From: Chrysopilus asiliformis
Taxonomy: Eukaryota > Arthropoda > Insecta > Diptera > Rhagionidae
Assembly (NCBI GenBank): GCA_964034945.1
Contig: OZ035960.1
Span: 84,444,148 to 84,508,147, forward strand
Length of the DNA: 64,000 nt
Direction of reading: 5' to 3'
Positions within the stretch are counted from its first letter, which is position 1; every line of letters starts with the position of its first letter. Positions 43,152 through 59,388 of the stretch are shown here, piece by piece. The position numbers and the translations under genes were made by a program. Below the pieces are notes generated by a model. It was not told where the DNA came from and did no database searches. It worked only from the letters and a program-made list of their open reading frames with translations.

Positions 43152-43838
43152 TTTTGATTTTTTTTTATAATTAATATAAAATCACCTTTATTTTAAACCG
43201 CACTCACTCAACACAGTTTTTTGAACTGAAAACAGCATATAAAGAAAATGGCACACAAACTGTAGTTATTTCTTTCGCTTTTATTAATGACAATTCAAAC
43301 AGAATTCGAATTTTGATCTTTAAGTGAACTACATAAGTTCTATTATTCTTAAGAGTGACTACAAATGAAACAAAACCTGCCGTATTCTTCTGTCAAACAT
43401 TTTCCCGCCAACTTTTAAAAATGAATATAAAATGAAACATTTGTGAACAAAAAATATGAAAAACTTTGACGGTCGGCTTTATATACTAGATACCGTTCGT
43501 TTTTAAGTTGAAAATACTTGAGAATACATTGTCGTCCCTTTCAGAGCTGATTTTCTCTGTCGCACAAAACGATCAGTAAACGCTCATATTTGATGAACGT
43601 TCATTTTTTGGTTTAGTGGGATGTTTTCAATGTTCTTTTCAGATGTTTGTGAGCCTTCTCACATACATTTTTGTATAATTATTAAGGATTTTGTATTTTT
43701 CAATGTTGTTTTTGTTGTTATTATTTTTATTATTATTAGTGATTAGTGGTTTTGGTTTTTGATTTTTAGGGAATTTTTGATTTATGAATGGTGGAGGAAT
43801 CTAGGATGTAGTTTAGTTCAAGTTTTTAAAATAAATTA

Positions 43839-44619
43839 AAAATGACTTCAACGCAGAAAAACAATATTGAGCTCCCTTCAAACATAGAGGAGATGCATGA
43901 CAATGGCGATATGAGCGAAATTACAGACGGTTTTACAAATAACACCGAATGTTGAGTTCTTTGAATTGATCAATATTTCAAATCTATGTGAATAAAACAG
44001 TTTTTAAGTTCATTTTTTATTTAAATTATTTTTATACCACTTTGGTGTTATTTATCTTCATTTTTTCAACCAATTTTTATATTAGATTTTTGATCGAGGT
44101 TTTGATCAAGATATTCCTCATTAATAATTTCCTAATGTGTACAAATACTTCTATTTTATTATTATCCTCTAATTTTGATAAAAAAAAGTAATTGCAATAC
44201 TTCACCGATCGCTAACTTGACATAAACTTCACCGAACGATCAAACAAATGTCATCGTTCCCAACTGAACGATTTTATCGTTCACGAACGATAAAATCGAT
44301 GATCACAATACCGATTTTTCGATTTGACATTTCAACGATCGATTGACGAAGCTCACAATAGGGGCCTATGATTTCGTTATCCAATTCTTAAATTGGATTC
44401 AGTATAACAGAGTGATTTAGTTTTGAATTTCAGCCGATCTTTCTGAAAAAATTTTGCCATATTTTTCTTAATTTTGCCAATAGAACCTGTTTTAATATCA
44501 AAAAATTGGAATTTCAAATATCAATTTTTTCAAAAATATGCAAATATTTAGAATAGAAAAGGAATTTCTCAATATTTCTTTTTGATTTCTTTCTTTTTTA
44601 TATCGACTCGTCCATGTAA
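43839..44619. other. No gene; palindromic stretches
   Basis: GAACGATTTTATCGTTCACG and its inverse (44262-44297) form a local palindrome. AATAGGGGCCTATGA at 44356 is a rough inverse partner of GGGGCCTATTGCGG at 36498, so the Penelope element may lie inside an older inverted-repeat element. Confidence 0.4.
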
Positions 44620-45229
44620 AGCCCAATTCAGACTAACGATTGCAATTACGATTGACGCTTCTCGATTAATGAGAACACAGCTTTTAACGATGTTGTGGTC
44701 CGATGGAATGATATTCTTAATAATTGTTCACTGAATTGATTTATTGTAAACTGACAACAGAATTTACTTTATTATATCTAACAACTGAATTTACTTATTG
44801 TAACTCTCAACTGAATTTACTTATTGTAACTCAGAACTGAATTTACTTATTGTAACTCACAACTGAATTTACTTGCACTGATTTGTTTGACTGCCTGATT
44901 CTTTTTGCTGTTGTTTTCCAATCTCGTCTGCCAGCAGCCCTTTGAGCTGCTGGCGTCGGTCTAAGGAATTCGCAGCGTAAGCGCGTTTGTTTACCATTTG
45001 CCTAAACCGTGATTAGCCACTTGTGTGTCGGGTTTCGCTTTTGGCTAACGGAAACGCTTCTGCTAAATAAGCAGTTAGTGCTCCCGTCTGCCAGGGCCGG
45101 CAATATGGTAAATAGGGGGTGACGGTCAGGGCCGTCACAACGATAAGAATAGAAAGCTTTGATCTCATTGGTCGAGGAAGCTCAATCGTAATCGCAATCG
45201 TGATCGCAATTGTTATTCTGCATTGGGCT
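44620..45229. mobile_element. Harbinger-like MITE (610 bp, TAA duplication)
   Basis: Ends AGCCCAATTCAGACTAACGA and its imperfect inverse ending GCATTGGGCT; TAA at 44617-44619 and 45230-45232. Inside, AACTGAATTTACTTATTGTA is repeated four to five times (44737-44878). Confidence 0.8.
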
Positions 45230-46013
45230 TAAGCCGGTTGTAACTTGACGTAAAGCATTATTCAATGTTGAAATTTTAGATTACCAAAACACAAAAAAAC
45301 CCGTTAACTATTTTGAGATGTTTAAAGTTTACAATTACAAATTGAATGATTTTCTTCCAAAATAAAAAAAAGTTTCCGTAATAAGGTTGTATTGGATTTA
45401 CAAAAATGTCAGAAGTTTTATATCTTCAGAGAGATACAAATGCCTTGGGCGGAAGCGTCAAAATGTATTATAATTTCTAAAAAAAAGATGCACGGAGGTC
45501 TCAAATTGACAGTTTGGACTCGCCACGCCCCTGTCCGTCTAAAAAAACATCATTAGTAATAAGCAGTGACAACCTAGCCATTAAAAAAAACTTATCAATA
45601 CTAGAACCTATATATTTTAAATGATAATATATGTATGCAGACTTATATTTATATTATAATTATATTTTTTTTAGGGGGAGCGGAAACGTGGTTCGGGATT
45701 CCAAGGGGTGCAGGCCACTGAAAAGTTTGGGAACCACTGATTTAGAAAAATCTCGTCTCTAATATCTCACAAGAAATCGAGAAATCGAGAAATCGTCTCC
45801 AATATTTTTTTGGTGGCTTCGACAATTCCTTCTCCATTCCCCTATACAAATGATACAGTTTTTTACGATTTTCTCCGAAACGGTGAATCGAATTGAAAAA
45901 TTTATAAAGGTAAAATATGTTTAGAATATGATTTTACATAACCATTTACACATAAAAATCCAGTCGGACTAATCCGCGCATAACAAAATGCGAATAAATT
46001 AAAAAATTCAATG
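45230..46013. other. No gene; contains a hAT end
   Basis: The stretch at 45690-45739 (GGGGTGCAGG then AAAGTTTGGGAACCACTG) is a hAT terminus, see 36388-36480. Nothing else recognised. Confidence 0.45.
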
Positions 46014-46019
46014 TTTATT
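46014..46019 (-). terminator. Polyadenylation signal of SRP54
   Basis: AATAAA on the minus strand, 28 bases after the stop codon of the SRP54 gene. Confidence 0.6.
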
Positions 46020-46046
46020 TTCGTATTTATATATAATATTTACAAC

Positions 46047-50031
<3,985 letters not shown>

Positions 50032-50658
50032 CTGCGTTCCCGGTCCATGAAAAACCTACTGCGAAGTACTGTGGAACATTCGCATCTACACATCCTCTTA
50101 GTCCGCAGTAAATTTTCGTGTGCAATTTTGACAAAAAATTCCGTCAGATGTCCGAACTTCCTAAGTTTTCCAATAGGTGAAAATGCGGATTTTAAAGTTA
50201 GAACGAATTGTCACTTTTGTTTGTTTTCGTACATTAAAACACTTCCGCTATGAAAAATCAAGGAAAACATTTGATTTGAAGTACAAATGTTCTACAGAAT
50301 GAAATTAGATTGCAATTACTGTGTTGCAATAACCACCCGAATGTCTAATATCTCTAAATTGAAATATGTGTTGAACCGAAATAGTGTTTTGTTTCTGATC
50401 TCGAAATTATGGCGATAACGCATAAAATATGGCCTTTTCCCTCATTGCAGGTTTATTTATTCTATTTAATTTAATTTTCTTCTCAGATATTTTGTATCTC
50501 TGTTGATTGCGAAATTATTCTCATATTTACAATTTTCAAATTGTGTGCGCTCTATAATTGTGAGGTTATATTTTACTAGTAATCATTCAAAAGTGCGTTC
50601 CCGAGAAAAGTTGCTGGTCAGTACTTCGCAGTAGTTTTTACATGGGTCGGAAACGCAG
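50032..50658. mobile_element. MITE with CTGCGTTCCCG ends (about 627 bp)
   Basis: CTGCGTTCCCGGTCCATGAA and CTACTGCGAAGTACTG at the left are inverted at the right (CAGTACTTCGCAGTAG, CATGGGTCGGAAACGCAG). A flanking AATA-type duplication is possible but unclear. Non-coding. Confidence 0.65.
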
Positions 50659-51721
50659 GTAATAATAGCCGGTAGTAATAGCGACAGCAACAGCGACAAC
50701 AAAAATTTGAATGCATTGAATTCACGAGAATTTTGTAGTTTTTGTTTTCATTGAAATTTAATTTTTGTTGATTATTAAGGGATGATTTTGTTGAAATTTG
50801 TCATTATTAATGATTATTCGTTGAATTGATTCCAAACAGTGCCCTCTTCCGTAAAACTAAAGCTACACAAAACCAGCTATCAAAAAGCTGTGAAGCAAAA
50901 TTAGTATTAAAGATAAAACAAGACAGCGAGAATTTTTTCGCTGAACGAAAAAATCCATTTTTCCATTTTTCGATATATTTATATTTATTTGATTCGAAAT
51001 TTGTAATATAATTAATAAATATAAGCGTTTGGTGCAAAGCACATCCTCAGATTTAATGAAAATAGTGAGTTGAAAGGAAGGGCTGATACGCGAATAAAAA
51101 TGTTAGTAGCGCAATAGCGCACATAACGCAAACGAGTCAAACGAAACAACTTGGTTATTGAGCCAACTGTTGGGGAAATTTTTACATATGTATTCAATAC
51201 GATAGAGGGGAAATATCGCCTTGTCTTGCTTTCTCGCACATTGACTTATAGACAAGCCCAAAAATACAATTTCTTGTTATGTACATATTCTCTTTTCATG
51301 GGTCTTGTTAGCACAGTAACTCAACTCAGCACTGTATCTCATGTCTATGGTAAATACATATGATACACAGCGCAGTATTGAGTTATTTTGCTTGGTCTTC
51401 CTCTTGATCGAAAAATTGACTGTTTCACACAACGAATTTACAGTGCGGCAAAAAAGCGCAGCCATAATGACGATGGTTCCAACCGGTGCGCCATGTGGCG
51501 CAATTGAGTTAACGCACTGCGCTGATTGTACTGCGCTTGCGCTACTGTATCAGCGCACGAAATTTTACTGCGTTACCCATGTCTACTTTGCATGGCAGTT
51601 TCAAAAGAGTACTTTGTGCACCGGACAGGAGTACTGAAAATTAAAATAGAACCACCACACTTTCAAAGCAATTTGAAAAAATACCATTTTGTGAATATCA
51701 ACATTAATAACTAGAGTGAGA
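50659..51721. other. No gene recognised
   Basis: Short open frames on both strands overlap one another and show no family features. Confidence 0.4.
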
Positions 51722-52531
51722 CAGTGGCGGCTCGTGTATATTTGAAATGAGGAGGCAAAGTTTTTTTTAGTTCTATAATATTTTTTATTGTGTAGGAAGA
51801 CGTATTCCGAATTATGTAGGAAGACCTATTCTTCTGGAGGGGAAAAGTGAAACAGAGATTGGTGTTCGTATTCTATATGTGGCTATCCTTGTTCTTAGGG
51901 CCCAGTTATAGCGATCAGTAAACTTCTGTCAGTGAATTTTTTAAATTCCGATTTCTTTACTAATACACCCAATTCTTATATTTTTTTAGTTCAAAACGTG
52001 TTTATACACGTCTAATTACCATTTCCTTTAAATGAAATTGTTATTACATGAGTAATTTTTCTTACGTATACGAAAAATTTTTTCGTACGTAAAAAAATTA
52101 AATCGTGTTTTTTGGAAAAATTACTCATGTAATAACAATTTCATTTAATGGAAATGGTAATTAGAAGCAAATAAACACGTTCTGAATCAAAAAAAATAGG
52201 AATTGGGTGTAGAAGAAGTAAATAAATCTGAATTAAAAAATTTTACTGATCATTCTTACGGATCGCTATAACTGAGCCCTTAGCAAAAGCTGTATGAAAG
52301 TATTTGTACGAATCGGAGGCTAGCCTCTATTAAGAGAATTTGTAGTTTATGTTTTAGAGAATTCGACATTAGAGAATAGGATTTTCTTTTAAATTATTAT
52401 TTTCTGAACATAAAGATTTTTATACAGTCCATTATAGTATAAAAAATTAAAGGCATACGTTAGAAAAATATTTTTATAAAATGTTATGAGGAGGCAATGC
52501 CTCCGTTGCCTCCCCCATACAGCCGCCACTG
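51722..52531. mobile_element. hAT MITE hosting a Harbinger MITE
   Basis: Ends CAGTGGCGGCTCGTG and its counterpart ending GCCGCCACTG; exact 8-bp duplication GAGTGAGA (51714-51721, 52532-52539). Just inside both ends are GAGGAGGCAA and GAGGCAATGCCTCC words. Confidence 0.9.
51898..52279. mobile_element. Harbinger-type MITE (382 bp, TTA duplication)
   Basis: Ends GGGCCCAGTTATAGCGATC and GATCGCTATAACTGAGCCC; TTA at 51895-51897 and 52280-52282. The two halves pair over most of the length, making a long hairpin with AAAAATTACTCATG-type arms at the centre. Confidence 0.9.
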
Positions 52532-52947
52532 GAGTGAGATCAATCTGAAATGAACCTTTGGCGCTATTTTTCAAAATATAGCTCAAAAAAAGTATGAAAT
52601 GTTACTGCATAACGAAAATAAATTAGGTTTGATCCCGATAGGTCATTCAACACTTAAGGAAGAATATCAAAATACATATTAAACTTGTTTTAGAGAAAAT
52701 TTCATTTCATCAACATCAATGGTCAGTGTGTGTAGATTTAAAAATGGTAATTTTTTTATTGGGTCAGCAGAGTGGATATACTAAACATCCCTGTTTTCTT
52801 TGGCTGTGGAACAGTCGTGCGAAAAATGAACACTTGTGCAGGAAAAACTGGCCGTCGAGAATGAACATGACTGTAGGAAAAGCTGATCAATGGTTCATGA
52901 ACCGTTGATCAGTTGAGAAAAAAATCATTCTTCCACCACGACATATT
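52532..52947. other. No gene recognised
   Basis: Nothing supported beyond a short palindrome (GAAAAGCTGATCAATGG against CCGTTGATCAGTTG, about 52877-52915). Confidence 0.4.
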
Positions 52948-53826
52948 CACCTCTATTCTTGAAAACGGCGTTAGGAGCAAAAACGTAACGCGTTCGATTC
53001 GATTCGCTACGCAATTGGTATTCTGGAATACGGCGGGTGCTTCGCGTTTGGTATATAAAATATCGCATGTCAACGCGCTGTCAAACATCAGCTGATTTGA
53101 TTGTTTGTTCTTAATTTTGAATAAAAGTGAAGTGTTTGCAGTGATTTGTTTCAGTAGCCATGGATTTTATGCTGATGTATCATTTATTAAGGCAAGAGGA
53201 GTTGAATTCGTTACGCCAACAAAGAAATTTTCTAAGACACTCTTCAGATTTGATGAACTTAACCCATGAAGCGTAAGTGCATACAAATACTGGGAATCTC
53301 ATAGATTTTATTTGCAATTTTGTAGGTTAAAAAAGTATTTCCGGTTAAACAAGACTGCTTTCAAATATGTTTTGAATGTTATAAAAGATGACCTGTCTAA
53401 TGGGGTCCCACAAAAAAATCACCTCTATCGGCGACTTCCCTTGGCAATGTCCAGATTGTTTTTCATTTTTGAAATTAAAAATGCGAACTGGTCGTTGCGT
53501 TTTTCTTTACAGTGTGTTTTTCTTTGCATTCCTATTTTAAGAAATCACTGCTAAAATCTTTCATTAAAACATATAATATATTTACTTTACATTTTTGCAA
53601 ACACCGAATTCAAACGTCAATGAAATGCGACAAATTTGAAGTGAGTGATTTAACCTCAAAAAAGTGTTCCCGGCGTATTCAAGAATAACAAAAATCGAAT
53701 GCGGTGTAATGCGTTATTCCAAATCGAACGTTGATAGATACTGCGTATTCAAGAATACCGATTGCTCACGATCGAACACTAATCGAGCAAATAAACGTAA
53801 CGCCGTATTCAAGAATAGAGGTGATT
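52948..53826 (+). mobile_element. Non-autonomous Harbinger-like element with promoter and first transposase exons
   Basis: The ends TTCACCTCTATTCTTGAA and TTCAAGAATAGAGGTGA are inverted, followed by ACGGCGTTA on both arms. GTATTCAAGAATA recurs near the right end. A TATA-like box (GTATATAAAAT, 53051) lies upstream of the coding start at 53160. The larger part of the transposase gene is gone. Confidence 0.7.
53160..53480 (+). pseudogene. Harbinger transposase, 5' end only
   Basis: Exon 53160-53272 (MDFMLMYHLLRQEELNSLRQ and on to THE-A) is joined across a 53-bp intron to 53326 onward, LKKYFRLNKTAFKYVLNVI then PLAMSRLFF. A basic F-R-L/M-x-K-x-x-F block before the DDE domain is typical of insect HARBI1-like nucleases. 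After about 53470 similarity ends. None of the catalytic residues is present. Confidence 0.6.
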
Positions 53827-53965
53827 AAACTTGGGCTTATAAAACAATTTGTGAAAATTTTAGATAGGAATGGCAATTGATTCAAATATATTTGTAAATC
53901 ATTTCCTAGTCTCAGTATAAAAAAGTTTAAAGCAGGCATTTTTGATGGGCCATAAATCCGTACTC
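53827..53965. other. No feature recognised
   Basis: Short spacer between two transposable elements. Confidence 0.5.
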
Positions 53966-54333
53966 TTAGACCATGTTTACACACAGATTGGGCATGAACA
54001 TGAGACTGAACGAAAATGCCGAAATGATGATAAAGGGAAGAACGGGGACAATATTGGGGTACTGAACCAGAAAACAAAGATTTTCCATTTTCAGCGTTCC
54101 GTGCATGTGGTTCTGATTGGTTGTTTTTTTTTCAGTGCGTATTTTTCTCGTTCCATTGTCATTTGCGTTCCAGTGGTGAAAGAATTCGGATCTCGCAAGC
54201 AAAAATGTCTACATGGAATAAACTCTAACATAAAGCATGCTTGCTGCTGCCAGAAACTTTTTATTAGCCATTTAAAAAAATTTTTAGTTTTTTCTGACGA
54301 ATATTAATTGAAAATAATTTTCCTTTAAAGCTA

Positions 54334-54701
54334 GAACCTGAATCGTACGTCGATGCGTCCGTCATGCGTGCGTCCGTCTGACAGTTCGAGTAGAATCAAC
54401 GGGCTGCTATGAGTACTCCCATAATAATGCGTTTTCCGATGCGGCAACCGCATAGAGTAGGTCGAATTTCTACTTTTACATGCGGCAACGCACGGAAATG
54501 TCATTTCGCAAAAAAGTTTGTTTACGATTTAAGCAATTTAAGTATGGAACAAATTGAAAGTAATTGTTTCGACGATAAACTAATAGAAGAAGTGCAAAAC
54601 AATGAGTTAACTCCAGATTCGTTGCCGCACCCAACTGTCACCGCATCGAACTGTCAGACGGACGCACGCATGACGGACGCATAGACGTACGATTCAGGTT
54701 C
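54334..54701 (+). mobile_element. TA-target element with 57-bp ends and a 91-codon frame
   Basis: Inverted ends of about 57 bp (from GAACCTGAATCGTACGTC to CTGACAGTTCGA) differ at about one position. TA flanks both sides (54332-54333, 54702-54703). Nearly all the space between the ends is occupied by one open frame. Confidence 0.85.
54409..54684 (+). CDS. Unidentified 91-residue frame inside a short DNA element
   Basis: Starts MSTPIIMRFPMRQPHRVGR, continues with TCGNARKCHFAKKFVYDL and an acidic second half (ESNCFDDKLIEEVQNNEL), and ends within the right inverted repeat. I do not recognise the family. A basic N-terminal half and acidic C-terminal half are compatible with a DNA-binding fragment. 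It may be a leftover exon of a transposase or chance. Confidence 0.35.
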   Translation: MSTPIIMRFPMRQPHRVGRISTFTCGNARKCHFAKKFVYDLSNLSMEQIESNCFDDKLIEEVQNNELTPDSLPHPTVTASNCQTDARMTDA

Positions 54702-54860
54702 TACCTTAACTATTCAATTAAAAAATTCAATTACGTTTCGTTTCCAATTGTTTCCTGGCAAACTGAGAGTAGCGTTCAGTTCCAATCTGTCTGTAAACAC
54801 GAGCAACATTTTTGATTCAGTCCCATGTTCATGCCCAATCTGTGTGTAAACAGGCTCTAA

Positions 54861-55004
54861 TAGCATACTAATTCTAGTACGTTTTCATTCATTTATTACA
54901 GGGAACTGGAAACTTTTCAATAAAAACTGGGATTAGAACGAGAATTACCATGCAATTAGACCATTTCGCACACGTCCTTAGAACTTAGAGGAAATTTAGC
55001 AATA
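54861..55004. other. No feature recognised
   Basis: Spacer. Confidence 0.5.
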
Positions 55005-55281
55005 CAGACGGCCCTCGATTTACAACGTTTTTAGTACGCTCGAATTTCATCAAATTGCATCGTATATCAAGCTATTGTGTTTTTCTCGTTTTTTATGTAC
55101 ATTATATTCTGAAAAGAATTAAGGTGAAAATGTTTGATCAATGACAATATTTTGAATAATTAAATGTTGGAAAACTTCAAACTCTCACAAAAAGGGTCAT
55201 ATATGAAATTTCGCTGTGTCAAGGCCAAGACAAAACAATGAGCGTTGTATATTGAAGCATACGTCGTAAATTGAGGGACAC
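55005..55281. mobile_element. MITE with CCCTCGATTTACAACG ends
   Basis: CAGACGGCCCTCGATTTACA at the left and CGTCGTAAATTGAGGGACA at the right are inverted. The left flank is TA. Similar ends (CAGN-GGCCCTCGATTTACG) occur in Tc1/mariner-type elements. Confidence 0.55.
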
Positions 55282-55880
55282 ATTTATACACCGAAAATCA
55301 GAAAATAAGAAATTTGGCTTCAACTTCATCAAAATAATTGGTTATGATTAAAAATATCACAACGTAATAAAATAGAAGATTATGTGATGAGCACATAATT
55401 TTTTTCACGAGTTTTTGTCTACGTAGTTAACATTTTTTAGCATGCGTATTTATAATTTTCAACAAGACGATTAAAATGTTGAATGACTTTCATAGTACGC
55501 AATTGAAAATAAAACGATTACAGCATATTCTTAGTACTTGATAAAAACCCAAAAACTTAAAAATAAGTGAATTTCATTTTGAAATTCATTCACGAAGATA
55601 AATATCGGTATGTATGACTTTTTCAAGTAGATTGAAGTACAAATTACGTCAATTTCAACGGAATTTTATTTTAACTTTTCTACGACCCGCAAAGTGGAAA
55701 AATCTTGTAGGTTTTATTAATATATTTCCAACTTCCGCAAACTGTTTTCGACTTTTTAAATTTTTTTATAACGATAATGAATGCATTTGTGGGTGTAATA
55801 AATGACGGAATAAAGGATTTTTTCCCTAAACAACCAATATGTTTCTATTTTATTAATGATCGGCTATACGAACCATTTTT
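55282..55880. other. No gene recognised
   Basis: AT-rich. The plus-strand frames at 55614-56010 have no family features, and the second overlaps HINE copy G. Confidence 0.4.
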
Positions 55881-56436
55881 AAACATAACAAAAGCTATAA
55901 TTGCCAATCTGGCAATCATTGGAGACCCGTATGGTGATATTCGTATCAAAATTCGAACAGTTATACCAAAATTCCAATTTGAAGTCAAACTTTCCAATAA
56001 GATTTTTTAAAATTTATTCCAATCGGATTTTGATGCATGGGAGTTTTATGTAGAATCATATCCTAAATAACTTTTGTTCTTGCACTTTTTTGATAAGATG
56101 CACCGTTTTTGAGATATTCACAAAAAACGATTTCGTTCGTATGGGGGGTACCCCCCCCTAATGGTCCATTTTTGCCCATTAACGAACTTAGCCTCGCATT
56201 TTACGAAAAACGGATCCACGCAAAATTTCAAGTCTCTAGCTCAATCCGTGCGCCTGCAATCCGCGCCACAGACAGACAGACAGACGGACAGACGGACGGA
56301 CATGCAAAAATTAAATATTTTTATCATTCTAAACACACTGGTGTAATTCATTTTTTTGTGCGATGACGGGATCTTGGCGTTACAAACGGTAAGGCAAAGT
56401 TAATATACCCTTTGGTTTCACCATACGGGTATAAAA
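55881..56436 (+). mobile_element. HINE-like element, copy G (full length)
   Basis: All family features are present: AAACATAACAAAAGC start, ATTGCCAATCTGGCAAT, ACCCGTATGGTGAT, core ACAGACAGACAGACGGACAG (56270-56302), TCACCATACGGGTATAAA end. Confidence 0.85.
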
Positions 56437-56439
56437 ACC

Positions 56440-56985
56440 TGAATAATAAGTTCTGAAGTGCTAAACAATGCAAACCAGAGATGGACACGGTGGACACGGA
56501 TGAATAATGCCCAAAGAACGTGTACCGTCACCAAACGTATCTGGCCAAAGGTAGACAAAAAACGCTCCAGTAGACTCCTCTCACTACAAAGAAATGCGAT
56601 CAGCACGGTAGTGGGAATAATAACAGGGCACTGCCTAATAGGTAGACATGCCGATAGGCTCGGAGCTCCCTCAAACGACTTTTGTAGAAGCTGTGGGGAT
56701 GTGGACGAAGAGGAGTCGACAACTCATCTTCTCTGTCATTGCCCAGCACTAGCTCAACGCAGAAGAACTCATTTGGGTAGTTTCTTCCTAAACGATCTGG
56801 AAGACCTAAGCGCAACAAGCGTCGCAGATCTACTCCGCTTCATCAGAAGCTCCAAATGGTTCGAGGTATAGGAAAATGGAAAATGGCCATTTATGGCCTA
56901 AGTGTGCCTTTCTATCCGTACCCAAAACTGGGACAACTATCCTTGAAAGAATAGATGCCTTCTTGTTTTTAATAAATATATACTA
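56440..56985 (+). pseudogene. 3' end of a non-LTR retrotransposon (RNase H and zinc knuckle)
   Basis: From about 56470 to the stop at 56869-56871 the frame reads RTCTVTKRIWPKVDKKRS, then STVVGIITGHCLIGRHADR, CRSCGDVDEEESTTHLLCHC (a C-x2-C...H-x3-C knuckle) and SVADLLRFIRSSKWFEV. This is the usual end of I- or Loa-type elements after their RNase H domain. An untranslated tail runs to about 56985 (AATAAATATATA). The 5' part is missing, as expected from incomplete reverse transcription. Confidence 0.75.
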
Positions 56986-57250
56986 GAAATGGTGAATAAT
57001 TTTCTCTATATAATTATTTCCAACTAATCTTGAAACCTTTGCGCGCTACTTAAGGTATACATAAATAGAACAGTACAATTTTAGTTTAAAATTTTTTAAC
57101 AACAATGAATAATGCCCAAAGAAAAAAAAAATCAATCCTGATATTTGTGATGCCAAACACTCAGTTTGAAATGAAAAAGATTTTTATCCTCTGACAATCG
57201 AATAACTCATTCTTATTTTCCTATCAGGTTTTTTTTAATGTTATGATAAG
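56986..57250. other. No feature recognised
   Basis: AT-rich upstream DNA of the aspartic protease. Confidence 0.5.
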
Positions 57251-57256
57251 AAAATA

Positions 57257-57266
57257 TTTTGTATAA
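57257..57266 (+). promoter_or_regulatory. TATA box of the aspartic protease gene
   Basis: TTGTATAAAAAGC lies 90 bases before the start codon. Transcription would begin near 57285-57295, giving a leader of about 60 bases. A clean TATA box fits a gene with strong tissue-specific expression. Confidence 0.7.
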
Positions 57267-57351
57267 AAAGCTCGACGATCCACAACTTTCCACCACACAA
57301 CGATTTAGTCATATTAACGAATATCCACTTAATCCAATCTTAAATTCGAAA

Positions 57352-58850
<1,499 letters not shown>

Positions 58851-58946
58851 AGATAGATGTAATATACATCTTAAATCTGCTGATATTATTTAATAGTTGT
58901 ATATACTTGTATATTTATTGAAATATTTAACATTTCGTTGATTAAG

Positions 58947-58952
58947 AATAAA
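58947..58952 (+). terminator. Polyadenylation signal of the aspartic protease
   Basis: AATAAA, 96 bases after the stop codon. Confidence 0.7.
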
Positions 58953-58979
58953 TATTATAAACATTCAATGAATATTGTT

Positions 58980-59388
58980 TTCAATGATGTTGGTGTTACA
59001 ATTTTTGCCAACACTCTGGATTTTGGATATTTTGATCCAGTTGATTTGTATTCTAAGTAACTTCATCTCGAACATAATACAGTAGATTCGCGGTTATATG
59101 AACATCGCATTATATGAACTACTGAATTATATGAACAACAAATATTTAACACTAACAACAAAAAAAATCTTTTTTTAAATTTTTTATTTGATTTCACCAC
59201 TTTTGTTAATACTTTTTAGTCTTCGAATATGTTGAAAACAAGCCTTTTTGCTTCCAATCGTAATACATTTATTTTTATAATTGACAAATTTTACTTTACA
59301 AGTTTTTCAGATAACTATATCAAATTTCGAATTAAAAAGCATAGTGAATTCTTGACAACCATTTTTAACAAAATTCCCCCTCTTTAAC
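58980..59388. other. No gene; possible MITE end
   Basis: CAGTAGATTCGCGGTTATAT at 59081 followed by GAACATCGCATTATATGAAC resembles the end of a Tc1/mariner-type element. I could not find its partner. Confidence 0.4.

Larger units (their letters stand above)
42497..43620 (-). mobile_element. DNA element with CCCASTAAACC ends, a 156-bp hairpin and a transposase 5' end
   Basis: Ends CCCAGTAAACCAAAA and TTTTTTGGTTTAGTGGG are inverted; only AT is duplicated (42495-42496, 43621-43622), against the empty site in repeat copy 1. A hairpin (42524-42681 with 42701-42856) takes the place where the rest of a transposase gene would be. Short duplication and CCCAC-type ends are closest to CACTA/EnSpm-like elements, tentatively. 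Confidence 0.75.
36632..43838 (-). mobile_element. Penelope-like retroelement with long direct and inverted repeats
   Basis: On the minus strand: a repeat (40428-41162, continued at 43623-43662 after two insertions), the reverse transcriptase region (38959-40493), a 1-kb insert, the C-terminal coding piece (37674-38010), and a second copy of the repeat (37091-37849). The two direct copies are nearly identical over about 760 bp, like the pseudo-LTRs of Penelope elements. The outer ends 36632-36830 and 43639-43838 are inverted copies of each other. No GIY-YIG endonuclease is recognised. Confidence 0.8.
53966..54860. mobile_element. MITE with GTTTACACACAGATTGGG ends, split by a TA-target element
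   Basis: TTAGACCATGTTTACACACA then GATTGGGCATGAACATGAGA at the left is matched in inverted form at 54815-54860. A second element (54334-54701) lies inside. The open frames on both strands near 53942-54307 are in this element and show no family features. Confidence 0.75.

Noticed and set aside
36388..45739. One 9.3-kb hAT element spanning the Penelope region
   Set aside because: The two termini resemble each other, but the flanking 8-mers do not match and the left end is altered, so a single insertion is not supported.
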